Source of the DNA: Nepenthes gracilis | Lineage: Eukaryota; Streptophyta; Magnoliopsida; Caryophyllales; Nepenthaceae | Assembly (NCBI GenBank): GCA_033239525.1 | Contig: BSYO01000031.1 | Location: 682,001-746,000 of the forward strand | Reading direction: 5' to 3' | DNA length: 64,000 nucleotides | In this document: positions 36,807 to 48,142 of the stretch, in pieces | How positions within the stretch are numbered: position 1 is the stretch's first letter | How the letters are laid out: each line of letters begins with the position of its first letter | Position numbers and translations under genes: made by a program | The notes under the pieces: model-generated | Told to the model about the DNA's origin: nothing | Databases searched by the model: none | Seen by the model: the letters and a program-made list of their open reading frames with translations, nothing else

Positions 36807-37834
36807 TGATGGGTATGCCAAAAATGGGCTAGCCCCAAAAGGTCAACGGAAGCCCAAGAAAAAAGGTCAACACTCTAACGGCTCAGTTGGAGAATAAGCC
36901 CAGAAGATGAAAGGCCCAAGACAGTCAACGCTAGAGTTGACCGTCTAGGCGGCCAACGTGCACCCAGATGGTTAACTCAAATGTTTACCGCCTGCACACA
37001 GTACGTTGGGCCCAGAAGAGGCTTTTCGACAGTAACGGGCCTAATCCTCTAAAGCCCATGATCTATCAGACGGCTAGCAATGGCTCTCCAGACAATCTCC
37101 ACGATCTTGACAGGCTCCCAAAGCAAATATTGACCAAATCGGTGCCTTTCGGCGCCTTTCTTGTTAGGAAGGCGCCAGATTTCATCAATAACCTACCAAC
37201 TGGGGATTCTAACGGTAAAGAATGCCAAAGGAAGGTAGGACATTTGGAAAGCTGCTGGAGAAGGAAACAATCTTGCATACCTTGACAACCGGCATCTGCT
37301 CCAGAAGGCAAGCCCGCCACGCTCACTGAGGGAATCATTCCTTCCAAAGGAGGAAGATCGCCCCTTGAATCATAAATAAGCCATTGAATCATCATTCAAG
37401 GCATGCTTTCTGTAATACAAAACAAAACGCTCTCATTGACCTACTTTCTCTGCTACTGAAACTTTGAGAATTACCAACGTTTCTGCTACGCAAACACACA
37501 CACCAGCAATCCGAAAAATCCTAAGGCAAACAAGCGAGCCACTCACGACCGTATACCGCCTTTCCACCTCCTAGATTCAAGAAGACATCCTCGTCTCTCT
37601 TTCATCTGGGAAACACACTCTGCCTCTCTATTTTCTCAATTTACAGTTTGATTCTTTCGAATGCTGTTTTACTGATTTGAGTGTCGGAGTATTTTCGGTG
37701 GAATAATTTTTCACCGACATACCTGACCTTCTGTTCGTTTAGTGGTGTGCAGAATCCAACTCAGGAAACGGGGCCAGAACCACGACAAGAGGATTATCTG
37801 AATCTGTTCAAAGTTCGAATCCAGAGACGCATCA
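36807..37834 (+). repeat. 3' LTR of element E
   Basis: Starts TGATGGGTATGCC, ends CCAGAGACGCATCA. Retains the CAGTCAACGCTAGAGTTGAC palindromic segment at about 36923 that the 5' LTR has lost. Confidence 0.92.
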
Positions 37835-37839
37835 AAATT

Positions 37840-38640
37840 TAATTTTATATATTTAGTTTGTTATATATATCTTTTAATTTAATTATCATAAATAATATTT
37901 TAAAATTTTAAAATTAGATGAGTATCAATTTCATTTTTTTTAATAAAAAAATAACATTGGATATAAATTAAACAAATTGGTAGGATATGTAACATTGCTA
38001 GCTCATTAAAATATTGTATATATAGTGATTTTCACTTGACTGAATTTTTGAATGTTCGTACGTACGATTCAGCTTCCTGGGATGGGACTGGATATTTAAT
38101 TATTATTATTATTATTATTATTGCAACTCCTTCGTATCCCTATAAATTTTTTTTTATATATTTGCTTCAATATTGAGCACGGTGAATGATAAATACAAAT
38201 TAAAATAATCATAGAAATTCCATCCCTTCATATAATAATGTGACAAAAATATCAAAATTATACTGAACTTTCTACCATTTTTTCTAATTTTTATCAACTT
38301 TAATTTTTCTATACATTATTCTATATTTTTATTTTTTCACCAATTTTACGTTAACAGAGATTTTATTTCAAATTGATTATGTGTCAAATTTTACAGCATG
38401 GAAATGCTGTAAATTTTTTTTTTTGAAAATAGTTAAGAGTGAAAATTAATATATATAGAAAAATGCAAAACCAATTTCTAAGACTTTTTAATGTTAAAAT
38501 ATAAAAATATGCAAATTAAAAAAAGCTAAAAATAAATAATTATCATAGATTTTAAAAATTCGAGGATGCGTACGACTCTCAACAACGGCCCCTGTTTTCA
38601 CTATTAAAAAAATGAAAACATTTTAAAAAAATACGGGGAA
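37840..38640. other. AT-rich DNA with a short (TTA)n run
   Basis: No coding sequence. A (TTA)n/(ATT)n microsatellite of about 25 bp lies at about 38098-38122. Confidence 0.6.
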
Positions 38641-38645
38641 GCTGT

Positions 38646-38757
38646 CAGCCGTCGGATGAAAAAAACATCCGACGGCTGCACTCGTGTTTTAAAAAAAAGG
38701 TTTTTTTTAAATGGAAAACGACATACAGCCGTTGAATACAAATGTATCCAACAGCTG
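38646..38757. repeat. Two adjacent hairpins with related stems
   Basis: CAGCCGTCGGATG at 38646-38658 is followed by seven A and its exact reverse complement (38666-38678). A second, imperfect hairpin at 38726-38757 has arms CAGCCGTTGAATACA and TGTATCCAACAGCTG. Both start CAGCCGT. They lie upstream of the FAR1-related copy. Confidence 0.8.
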
Positions 38758-39767
38758 CGGCGCATCTCCCTCTCCCTCTTCTGTTTCCAAAAAACCCACG
38801 TCCCCATTTGCTTTGTTCCGTCGACGCCCCTCTCTCTCTCTCTTCTGAAACCGTCGTCTTTCCCATTTCTACCTTCAGTGCCCCTCTTTCTCTTTTCCTC
38901 TCTTCCTCTTCTCTTTGTCATTTTGCAGAGTGGTGCCATTATTGTTGTTGTCGTCTTAGTCGTCTGAGAAAGAGAGTAGCCATTGCCGTGGTCGTGATTT
39001 GGTGTTGTCGTTGTCGTTCGGTACTGTTTTGGAGTCGGGTTATCCACCGGATTTACTGTGTACGTATATTATTTATTTATTTATATAAATGTGTAAATAT
39101 ATGTATATTATACGTACATATGTAAACATATCTAATAATATGTATATATTATATTTAAATATATAAATATTATATAATATGTATATATTTAAATATAATA
39201 TATACATATTATATTTATGTATATTATTTATATATTTATATAAATATATATATAAATATTTATATAAATATATAAACATATGTATATATATTATTTAATA
39301 TTTATATATTTATATAAAATATATACATATATTTTATTTCAATATTTATATATTTAAATATAATATATACATATTATATTTATGTATATTATTTATATAT
39401 TTATATAAATATAAATATAAATATATAAACATATGCATATATATTATTTAATATTTATATATTTAAATAAAATATAAAAATATATTTTGTTCCAGTATAT
39501 ACATATCATATTTACGTATATTATTTATATATTTATATAAATATATAAACATATGTATATATATTATTTAATATTTATATATTTAAATAAAATATATACA
39601 TATATTTTGTTTCCACTATTTTGTTAGGAACAGTGTTATGTATAAAATATATACATATAAATAAAATATATATACATGTATTTAAATAAAATATATACAT
39701 ATATAAAATATATATGTTGCAAATAATGTAATATTTCAACTGTTTTGTTTACTATTGCAGCTTTATA
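38758..39767 (+). other. Presumed 5' leader and intron of the FAR1-related copy
   Basis: 38758-39059 is a pyrimidine-rich, non-AT-rich stretch that could be a transcribed leader. At 39060 a GTACGTAT donor-like site starts an extremely AT-rich stretch. A TTGCAG acceptor-like site at about 39754-39759 lies just before the ATG. The leader and intron are inference. Short ORFs in the leader are not conserved-looking. Confidence 0.4.
39060..39725. repeat. AT-rich imperfect repeat block (TATATTTA type)
   Basis: Mostly A and T, built of ATATAT, TATTTATATATTTA and ATATGTATATATT units. A longer unit around ATATATACATATT..ATTTATGTATATT recurs at about 39198, 39362 and 39495. ORFs in it are compositional. 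Confidence 0.8.
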
Positions 39768-42016
39768 ATGGATGAAAGTACTCCAAAAATTAGCATGATT
39801 TTTAACAATATGGATAATGCTTGGGATTATTGGAAACAGTATGGTACTCGAATGGGATTTTCAGTACAAAAACATTTAGTTAGGAAATTCAAAATTGATA
39901 AAGTAGATATATCTAGAATATTTTATTGTTCAAGAGAAAAGACACGACTACTAGACAAGCGACGGGATGAAAATGCAAAACAACGATGGAAAATATGTTG
40001 TGGTTGTCCAGTTATGATTGATTGTGTACTTATTAGGGAAACTGAAAAAATAAGTGTTAAAAATTTTATTGGATCATATAACCACGATCTTGAACCTCCA
40101 GAAACGATACACATGCTTAGATCGCAAAGGAAGGTTTCAGAAGTGCATGCTCATTTAATTGGCATGGCCCATGACGCCTGTTTAAGACCTTTTCAAACCC
40201 ACGTGCTAATTGTAGTTGAGACTGGTGGTAGGAGTAATGTGGGTTACACAGTAGATGACCAAAAAACTTTTCTCCGTGGTAGGAGACAATGGTGTATGAA
40301 GTTTGGTGAGGCAGGGGTAATACTTTCTTATTTTCAAAAGAAAAAATTACAGAACTTTTTAGTTTTTAGTGACATACAATTGAATAACGAAGACTGTGTC
40401 ACTAATTTATTTTGGGCGGATCCAGAAATGATCGTTAATTATCAAGTATTTGGTGATGTCGTTATTTTTTATACAACTTATGGGACAAATAAAGGTTTGC
40501 GGCCGTTTGGGGTCTTCACAGGTTTTAACCATCATAGATCGATCGTTGTTTTTGGAGCGGCATTATTGTACGATGAAACGACCAACTCTTTTGTTTGGTT
40601 ATTTGAGTCTTTTTTGAAATGTTACAGTCGGTGGGCTCCCCAAACTATTTTTACAAATCAAGATACCGCAATGGCGAAGGCTCTTGCGCTAGTGATGCCG
40701 TCAACATGGCACGGTTTGTGCACTTGGCATATTATGCAAAATGCTACTAAACATCTCGGGAATCGTGATGGCTTGCTTTTCGAGTTTAGTAAATTGATGT
40801 ATGGATACGAGGATGAAAGACAATTTGAGAGTGCTTGGTCAACTATGGTGTCCACGGAGGAAGGCAGTCATATAAGGTCGTGGTTAGATGGAATCTATTG
40901 TATAAGATATAAATGGGCTGCATGTTGTATGAAAAATGTGTTTACATTGGGAATTAGAAGTACGCAACTAAGTGAAAGCCTTAACAGTGATCTAAAAAAT
41001 CATTTGAGGTGTGATCTTAATGTTATATATTTTTTTCACCATTTTGATAGAGTGCTTGAAAAGAAGAGATATAAAGAATTGTGTGCTGAGTATGAATCAA
41101 GACAAAAAAATTCCCAATTTAATAATGATTGATTGTCCACTGATGATTCAAGCATCGAAAATATATTCTCCAACAATTTTCAAGCTCATCCAAATGGAAT
41201 TGTTAAAAATAATGAGTATATGTGTACTTTTCCGACAGGAGTCTATTTATATCTTAGGGTTACATGCAGATCCATCTGCTTCGTATCATGTATCATTTGA
41301 TCCCCATACGCAAATTATAAAATGTGATTGTCGAATGTATGAAACATGGGGGATTTTGTGTTCACATGCTTTCAAAATATTCAACATACATGATTTGCGA
41401 TCCATACCGAACAAATATATTTTGAAGAGATGGACTCGGAAAGCAAGGGATAATGCTATAGATATTGGTTCATATAATTTGCCAACTTTAGAAGATCTGC
41501 AAAGCTGGTCAGGCCGAATTTTGGAAAGATTTATACGTAGTTGTCTACGCGTTGCAAGTGATTCTAAATGGAGAGGATAGTTAGAGGCAAAAGTTACAGA
41601 GATTGAAAGCCTTGTCCAAAATTTTTCACTTGATGGGTTTGAGAAAGGTTCATCCTCTGTTATACCGATACAAATGACGGATCAGATTGTCAAGGGGGGG
41701 AAACATAAGGGAAGAAGAAGGGCAACAAAACGTCCGAATGACTGTTTAGAAAGAAAAAAATGTAAGAAATCTGACAAATCATTGCGAATCATAGAAACCG
41801 AGGTTAGTATATAATAGTTTACTTATTATATCAAGACATTATATGTAACAATTACCGTTATACTCATCTCCGTTTAACTGTTTCTGTTAGGAACAAACTT
41901 TAAATTCAGTAGTTGATGTGAACAACACAATTGTTGAAGGCTTTAACGCTAATGTGAATAGTAGTCAATCTCAACAACCGTTGTCATATATGCAGTTATT
42001 TATGGTATTATTGTAG
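39768..42016 (+). pseudogene. FAR1-related (FRS/MULE-derived) protein, one frameshift and one stop
   Basis: The ATG at 39768 opens 454 codons. Residues about 18-110 form a FAR1-type zinc-binding domain (Cys54, Cys80, His106 in SYNHDLEP). Residues about 228-325 form the MULE transposase domain, with acidic positions Asp230 (FGDVVIFYTTYG) and Asp299 (TNQDTAM) and WHGLCTWH at 314-321. Near 41128 the frame shifts by one base. The next frame continues with PLMIQASKIYSPTIFK and the SWIM zinc finger CDCRMYETWGILCSHAF. An in-frame TAG at 41578 is followed by a basic stretch, KGRRRATKRPND. A GAG|GTTAG donor (41803) and a GTTAG| acceptor give an 88-bp intron, and exon 2 ends at 42016. Intact relatives (FHY3/FAR1) are transposase-derived transcription factors in light signalling. 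Whether this is a host gene copy or a MULE remnant is open. Confidence 0.85.
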
Positions 42017-42314
42017 TACTTTGTTTTATATATATTTGGATTCAAGACTTTTTCCTTTATTTTTAATTATATCTATATTCTTTTAGTGCCAACACAATAC
42101 TTTCTCAAGATCTCATATGGCTAACGAAAAAAGTGTTGAAGCTGACTAATAGAAAAAAAATCAGCAGAAAGGTATATGAAACTATCACTTTACATCACAT
42201 ATAAGATTCATCATTCATAAAAACCCCAAGAACTCAACAATATTGTTAAATACCACCGAAGCTATTTGACGATAATATTGTTAAAAAATCAGTGCTGAGC
42301 CTGAAGAAAAGAAC
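42017..42314. other. 3' flank of the FAR1-related copy up to the F gag piece
   Basis: An alternative third exon is possible. GTATTATTG after TTTATG (about 42005) could be a donor, and TTCTTTTAG| at about 42087 an acceptor. In frame this gives CQHNTFSRSHMANEKSVEAD and a stop. The remainder is AT-rich. No LTR or primer site precedes the F gag. Confidence 0.4.
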
Positions 42315-43185
42315 ATGGTGAATGCCAGAGCACAAGCCAGTGCTCCAGTAATGGAGGTTGTTGCCCAAAACGAAGATCCCCCTGTCGGGAACCAAGAGAA
42401 TGACCATCCAGAGCCTGACGTCCACCGCCTGGCTGCGGACATGGACGATATCAAGCTGGTCCTTTGTGCCCTGTGCGAAAACACGGGGACTCCTTGGCCG
42501 GGAGCTGCCCCTCCAGCATCTCAGGCCTCCTCCTCCGAGAGAGCGAGGCGCCATGCAGCGGCCCACAGGAGACGATCCAACCAGCTCGACAACGCCGCGG
42601 CCCAAGCGGACCCCAACCGAATCGGCCCTAACAAGGCAGAAAGCCATCCCAACCGCAGTGATCGGGGGGACAGCCCTGAACGGCGTAACCCCTGCAACTC
42701 GTGCGGCATCGGGAGGCCGACTGCAGCGAGCTCCAACAGCGAGCGGCCCACTCAAGCGGAGAGTCGGCATCCCCACCAAGCTCAGCCACACCCCCAGGAC
42801 CACACGGAGCTTCGCGATGTCATCAACGCACGGAGAGGTACTGCCAACCCGTCAATGGAGGAGAAGGTCAAAGTGTTGTGGGACATCCTGCATAAGGAGA
42901 GACCCACACAATCCTTCGCCGACCTTCGGAGATCGCCCTTCGTCATGGACTTGCGGACCCAACCGTTGCCGAATAAGTTCAAGATGCCAGTCTTGGAGGG
43001 GTACGACGGAAGTAAGGACCCGATGGACCATCTCAACTGCTTCCGTACCCACTTGTCTCTACAGGGAGCGAGTGAGGCCCTGATGTGTCAGTGTTTTCCC
43101 GTCACCCTGAGGGGACGCGTTGCTCCGGTTCCATGGTCTCCCTCCGAACTCTATACGCTCCTTCGACGAGCTAGCCGACAGTTGC
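42315..43185 (+). pseudogene. Isolated Gypsy gag fragment F
   Basis: Starts MVNARAQASAPVMEVV and keeps VHRLAADMDDIKLVL (residues about 37-51), DPMDHLNCFRTHLSLQG (about 235-251) and CQCFPVTLRG. A one-base shift near 43120 follows, after which another frame gives RFHGLPPNSIRSFDELADSC. At about 43185 the sequence switches to the complement of the B' gag, so the ORF end at 43337 is chimeric. There is no LTR, primer site or pol. Same gag family as element A. Confidence 0.8.
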
Positions 43186-44701
43186 TCTGGCCAGGAACGT
43201 GTGAGGAGGCTGGGACCGGATTGTTCTTGGATCTCTTGGGCCTTTTGACCCGCTTCTTTTTCCTCTGGCCACCCTTTTTGGTTGCCGGCGTAGGAACGGC
43301 TGTTGGAGGAGTCGCCGACTGTCGCTACTCGTTTTGAGTGCAGAGTATTTGGAGCAGGTGATTGTTGGCCTACATCTACTCCATCAGCTGTTGGAAGTAG
43401 GGCGCTAGCACTCCGCCCGTTGTCCCGTTGACCTTGGTACCCAGGCGTTGTCCTGGTCGGGATAGGTGACGTCTCTAGCGGGATCACTAGCTTGGGTTCT
43501 CGTGTTCACCATTACGAATGAATCAGAATCAGACGGTGAAAAAAGAGAGCATTATGCAGAGTAGTGGTTGGCTCTTGTAAGCGCTTCCCACAGACGGCGC
43601 CAATCTGGTTTTGAACAAATTCGGATTCGTCTAGATTACTTGACCCGGCTTCGTTCACTGAGTTCGAATCCTCTACACCACTAAAATAAACAAGAAGTCT
43701 GTGTATCGGTGGGAGATTATCCCACCAAAAATACTCCGAAGCTCAAGTCAGTAAAGCCTTCTAAGTAGGGAAGGTAAACTGGAAAGCAAGAGAGGGAGAG
43801 AGCGAGTTCATTGGTTGGGAGTGTTGGCTTGTCGAGAACGTGAGCTATTGCTTCCTACTCATAGAGAGTGTGAGGAAGCAAAGTTTCAAAAGCGTGGAAG
43901 CTTCCGGGAACGACTCTCAGAAAGCCAAATAGGTCTCTGGGAATCTGGAGGCCTTTGGTGGGATTGGAGGAAGAACGCCTGGGTAGAGTGGAAGAGACGA
44001 TGAACCTCTGTCCAGTACTCTGTCAGCGTTCGTGGATGTTTTTCTCAGTAAGGGCTTGTCTTGTTTAAGGGTTTTTCCTTGTGTGAATTAGAGCTTGTAT
44101 CAGTCAGCGTTTTTCATAAGCAAGCTTGTGTAAGTAAAAGCTTGTGTAAGTAAGAGCTTGAGTACGTAAGAGATTGCCTGTGTGGATCAAAGTATGCATA
44201 CCCTGAGTGAGAGGTTTGGGGTTTACTTAAAGGATGGTGGGTGATCTTCCTTGGTTGGAAGGTGTGATCCCCTATATTATTCTGGTTGGCCTTCCTTCCA
44301 CAGACGGCGCCAGTTGCAAAATTGGCTGAGATTGCTTCCTTTCACGGCGGTCAGTGGCTTTCCAAGTTGCTCACCTTTCTTCTGTGTATTTTACTATTGG
44401 AGAGCCCCAATTGGCAGGAGATTGAAAAAATATGGCGCCTTCTTTATGGGAAGGGTGTTGATTTTGTCAATGTTCTTTTTGGGCCTGCCGCTACAGTACA
44501 TCCGGTCAAAGCTCGTGTTGACCGTCTGTATGCGAGTTGTCCGTCTGCTGAGGTCTGGACGGTCAACACTGGCGTTGACCGTCTTGGGCCTTCAGGATTT
44601 GGGCCTGCATCTCCTGTTGGGCTATTTTTAAGTTAACCGTCTAACAAGCCATTTTGGGCATCCGTTGACCTTAGGCCAGCCCATTTCCAATATACCCATT
44701 A
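43185..44701 (-). mobile_element. B': truncated inverted copy of the start of element B
   Basis: Minus strand: LTR (44701 to about 43604), primer site TTGGCGCCGTCTGTGGGAA (43603-43585), leader, and gag start with ATGGTGAACACGAGAACC at 43512. It matches element B step by step and ends at CCTGGCCAGAGCA, about 330 bp into gag. The last 15 bp or so of the LTR are missing. It forms the inner part of the right inverted arm. Confidence 0.85.
43604..44701 (-). repeat. LTR of B'
   Basis: Starts TAATGGGTATATTGG (decayed from TGATGGGTATACTG) and stops after TTTGTTCAAAACCAGA, without the usual GTACGCATCA end. About 1.1 kb. Confidence 0.85.
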
Positions 44702-45470
44702 ATTATTATTATAAATATGATATTTGTATGTTATTTTGTTGTCAAAATTGATCTTTGAAATGTAAAATATTAAGATTATAATAATATATTAAATATTATT
44801 TTCATTATTACATTCATCACTCAACAATAATTTTAATTATTAAGAGAATAAAAAATCAAATATTTAAAAAAATTATTGTAAAACCCACTTCTAAAAAATC
44901 TGATTTTTATCATGAAAATTTACAATTAAAAGAAGATTAAAAATATATATTAAAATATTTATATTTAAGGAAAGTAAATTTTTTATTTTTATTTTTTCTT
45001 ATTAAATTTTTTATTTAAAATTTTTAAATTCAAATAAATAATAAATTTTATTTAAAAAATCCTAGTCCAGATGAAAATAAATAATAAATTTTAGTATTTA
45101 ATATATAAAAATAGTAAATTGAAAAATAAATAAGAAATAATAAATGATAAATATTTTTACCCATAAAATACTTCAAAACATCACTTGCATATTTTTCATT
45201 AAAATATAGAAAGAAAAAATGACGAGGGGTTAAAATCTTGAACTTGAAAATTTTATTTCCCTCAAAAAAAAAAAAAAGAGTAATGCGCTAATTTTTCTTC
45301 GGATCATTGAATTAAAAAAATTAATGAGTAAAATTTAAATATTAAATAATATTTTTTAAATAATTATTTTTTTTAATTTTTAATATTAAATATAATATTT
45401 AATAAATACTAATATTGACACCGTTGGCATATACGATAAGTAAAACATGGTGATTGTAATTCCTTATGTT
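44702..45470. other. AT-rich DNA, right arm
   Basis: Inverted copy of 14241-14984. No gene. Confidence 0.6.
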
Positions 45471-45865
45471 GTTTCTTTGCCAAAAGATAGGGCTTCATCT
45501 CCTTGTGGTGGCTGCATTGCCATCTACAAGAACTATTTGAAGAACATTATCTGCATCCCGATAATACTGGAGATATTAGATTTCTTGTGAATTCCTATTA
45601 CACGGCTCCATCCTAATGCCATCTAGTATTTAGTAACTTTGTATATCTTCTTCCGCATCATGAGCTCAAGATGGATATTAAAATGGCTATGATCAATTTT
45701 CAATTTAATCATGAAAATAATTGGGTTTCATAGACTCCGTGAAAAGAGTTCAAAATCATTATAGGAAACCCTAACTCCTTGAAGAACTATAAAGGCCAGT
45801 TTATCTATGTCAAAGTTCAAGCCAATTGGGTGCTATAAAATAATTAGATTGATGTGAATCAAGCC
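45471..45865 (+). pseudogene. Dead antisense ORF of the old element (right arm copy)
   Basis: The plus strand reads LPKDRASSPCGGCIAIYKNYL and later NSLKNYKGQFIYVKV, as in the left arm copy at 13831-14240. Stops are at matching places. Confidence 0.65.
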
Positions 45866-46740
45866 TACTCCAAATCGGTCAGTGAGAGAGATCAATATGC
45901 TGACTAGTTGCGAGAGATTGGGAGTTTCTTCACCACCATTGCTTTGGATGCAATAAGATTGTACCCTATTGTTGGGCTAATGAAGTTTTTGATTAGCCTC
46001 CTCGGCCTTGAAAAAGGAGGAAGGGGATAGTTTTGGAGACATCTCTCGAGGACAACCCTAGAGCCAGTTGTTTGAGCAACTATCCCATAACTTCTCTAGC
46101 CACTTCTGCCATTGGTAAATGGTCAAGGGAGATTGACAAAGTGTATGAATTTTGGCTCCTTAATCACATGATTACTAAATCCATTTCCAACTAAATCATT
46201 AGACTATTGATGCTGGTGAGAGAGGACCCTAGTTCTTGGTTGTATGACTGATCATGAGTGTCCCGCAGAGAAGTCCATCATCACTTACGTGCACATAATG
46301 CCCATGTGATTTAAATGGTTAGGAGACTAGATTTATACTCAAGTCTCAGAGAACCTCAATCCACATATTAATTGACCTCTCAAAAGGGTATTAAACACTT
46401 TAATCTCAGACCCTCGAATCTTAGAGTACTTCGGGTGTTTGACCATACTCAAGGCTATGTGATATCCTTGAGCCTACTCAATAACTACCCTTTGAGGTCG
46501 GCGCATTTTAACAAACAGGGCATTAGAACTAATTATGTGACTTAGGGTCAGTTGTAACCAAATGGATACACCTATGACAGTTCAATTACATATACAAATA
46601 TATAAACTTGGACAAAATATTATTATATTGATGAATGTTTAAAACATTTATATCGACAAACTAGAGTATAGGATGAGGTGTGCATATAAGCTCCTAAGAT
46701 GGTATTTTTATTGGTAATATTTTTTTTTGATGTGAAGGTT
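45866..46740. other. Non-coding part of the old element, right arm
   Basis: Inverted copy of 12966-13830. No gene or clear repeat. Confidence 0.55.
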
Positions 46741-47935
46741 ATATCAAGTATATGGGACTATTTTTTCACTTAAGGTGCATAGTTTACATTCTCCACTTTA
46801 GAGTATTGTAGACACAAGGAATGACCTCTCCTATGTCATGGATAGCTTATTCCTATACAAAAGTTTCTCTGTGATTTTAATGTTCTTAAACACCAAATAG
46901 CAAACTTTGAACATTCTCGCCTTCACTTTCTGATTATAATACTGGATGAATCTTTGCTTGTAGACCGTCATCCATATGAGGGCTGAATCCCTATCTTTCT
47001 CCAAAAGATCTAAATTCTATGTCAAGAGTTGTAAACTGATTTGAAGTAAAATTTTTCTATCTAGTAACTTGGCAAGCCTATTTCCATCAAGATTACCACT
47101 GCCATTCCATTGCATAAGTAGAAAAGTGTCACTTGAGTGGGTTCTCGTAGAGTTGTGATTAGTTACCTTTGCATCCTCGCCTTGTCTAACTTGGTCTTTG
47201 AGCCATTGACAATTACCTTTACATCTCATTTATTTATGGGTATGAAATCGAAGTGTGTACCAATTGGATATGAAGGCATTGGAAATATTTAGTAAACCTT
47301 TTACATAAGAATTTAATATCATTATCAGTAATTATGATATTTGATATCTTAAATCTACAGATGATGCTCTTGTATGAATTCTGTTTCATTCTATTCCGTA
47401 ATCTTTGCTGGCAAGCAGGCTTTTACTTATTTTATGAAATAATTAATTACGACAATTATAAAGTTTCATTGGTCAATCGCCAAGTTAAAGAGATCCAGTA
47501 TATCTACCTTCTATTATGCAAATGACTAGGAGACTTGTAAGGCTTGGAGCTATGTATATGATTGCTTTCAGATGTCACCGTGAATCTGATAGTTGTCACA
47601 TTTTTTTAATGAACTCTATGTTATCATTCTTCGTGATAGCCAATAATATTCTTGTCTCCTCACTTTGAAGGTCAAGTTCTTTCCTTCCATATGCATTCTA
47701 TATATGTCGAGATGCACCTCTTTAAATGCGTAGTCAGCTTTTATCAGGGTTAGGCAGTGCATCTAGGGTACTGAATAGCCCTTTTTGTATAATGATCTAT
47801 CTATCATAGTATACTAGCCTATTATTTTCACAATCTTCTCAACCTCTATTGGATCACTCAGCAGTGTTCTATCTTAAATATATTTCACATAAGGGTGCAT
47901 CCAAATTATCTCGTTGGACACTTGAAAAATTTCAT
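46741..47935 (-). pseudogene. Dead Gypsy integrase (right arm copy)
   Basis: Minus-strand counterpart of 11780-12965 with the same stops. The best-kept piece lies at 47229-47017, opening MRCKGNCQWLKDQVRQGED. The two copies differ only by scattered substitutions and small indels. Confidence 0.75.
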
Positions 47936-48142
47936 CCTACTCTTTTATATAGGTATTTGAAACACATCTTTCATATCCCATGTGTATTGCTCTGAATAGC
48001 TCAATATAGCCATTTTTGAGAGCCAATTAACTTTTCAGTTGTAGGCCATAGATCATTAGATTTTGGATGATCTACCACAACGGAAGAATTGAAAACTCCT
48101 AATCCCGTACTGCAACCCAAGAACCAGAGACGCATCACAAAT

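Larger units (their letters stand above)
26868..37839 (+). mobile_element. Element E: full-length Tat/Ogre-like Gypsy retrotransposon
   Basis: Flanked by AAATC (26868-26872) and AAATT (37835-37839), a target duplication with one change. LTRs at 26873-27787 (915 bp) and 36807-37834 (1028 bp). Same internal plan as B and C, with its own LTR subfamily. Stops and shifts in gag and pol make it non-autonomous. It lies in the spacer between the inverted arms. Confidence 0.95.

Noticed and set aside
38604..39047. 147-codon minus-strand ORF and several overlapping ORFs near the hairpins
   Set aside because: Low-complexity Arg/Glu-rich translation of a pyrimidine-rich strand; no similarity recognised.
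42358..43083. 241-codon ORF inside the F gag
   Set aside because: Different frame of the same gag sequence. The frame starting at 42315 carries the gag motifs.
43604..44701. B' LTR as an independent insertion
   Set aside because: Its outer flank is the same AT-rich DNA as at element B, inverted, so it belongs to the duplicated block rather than to a separate insertion.
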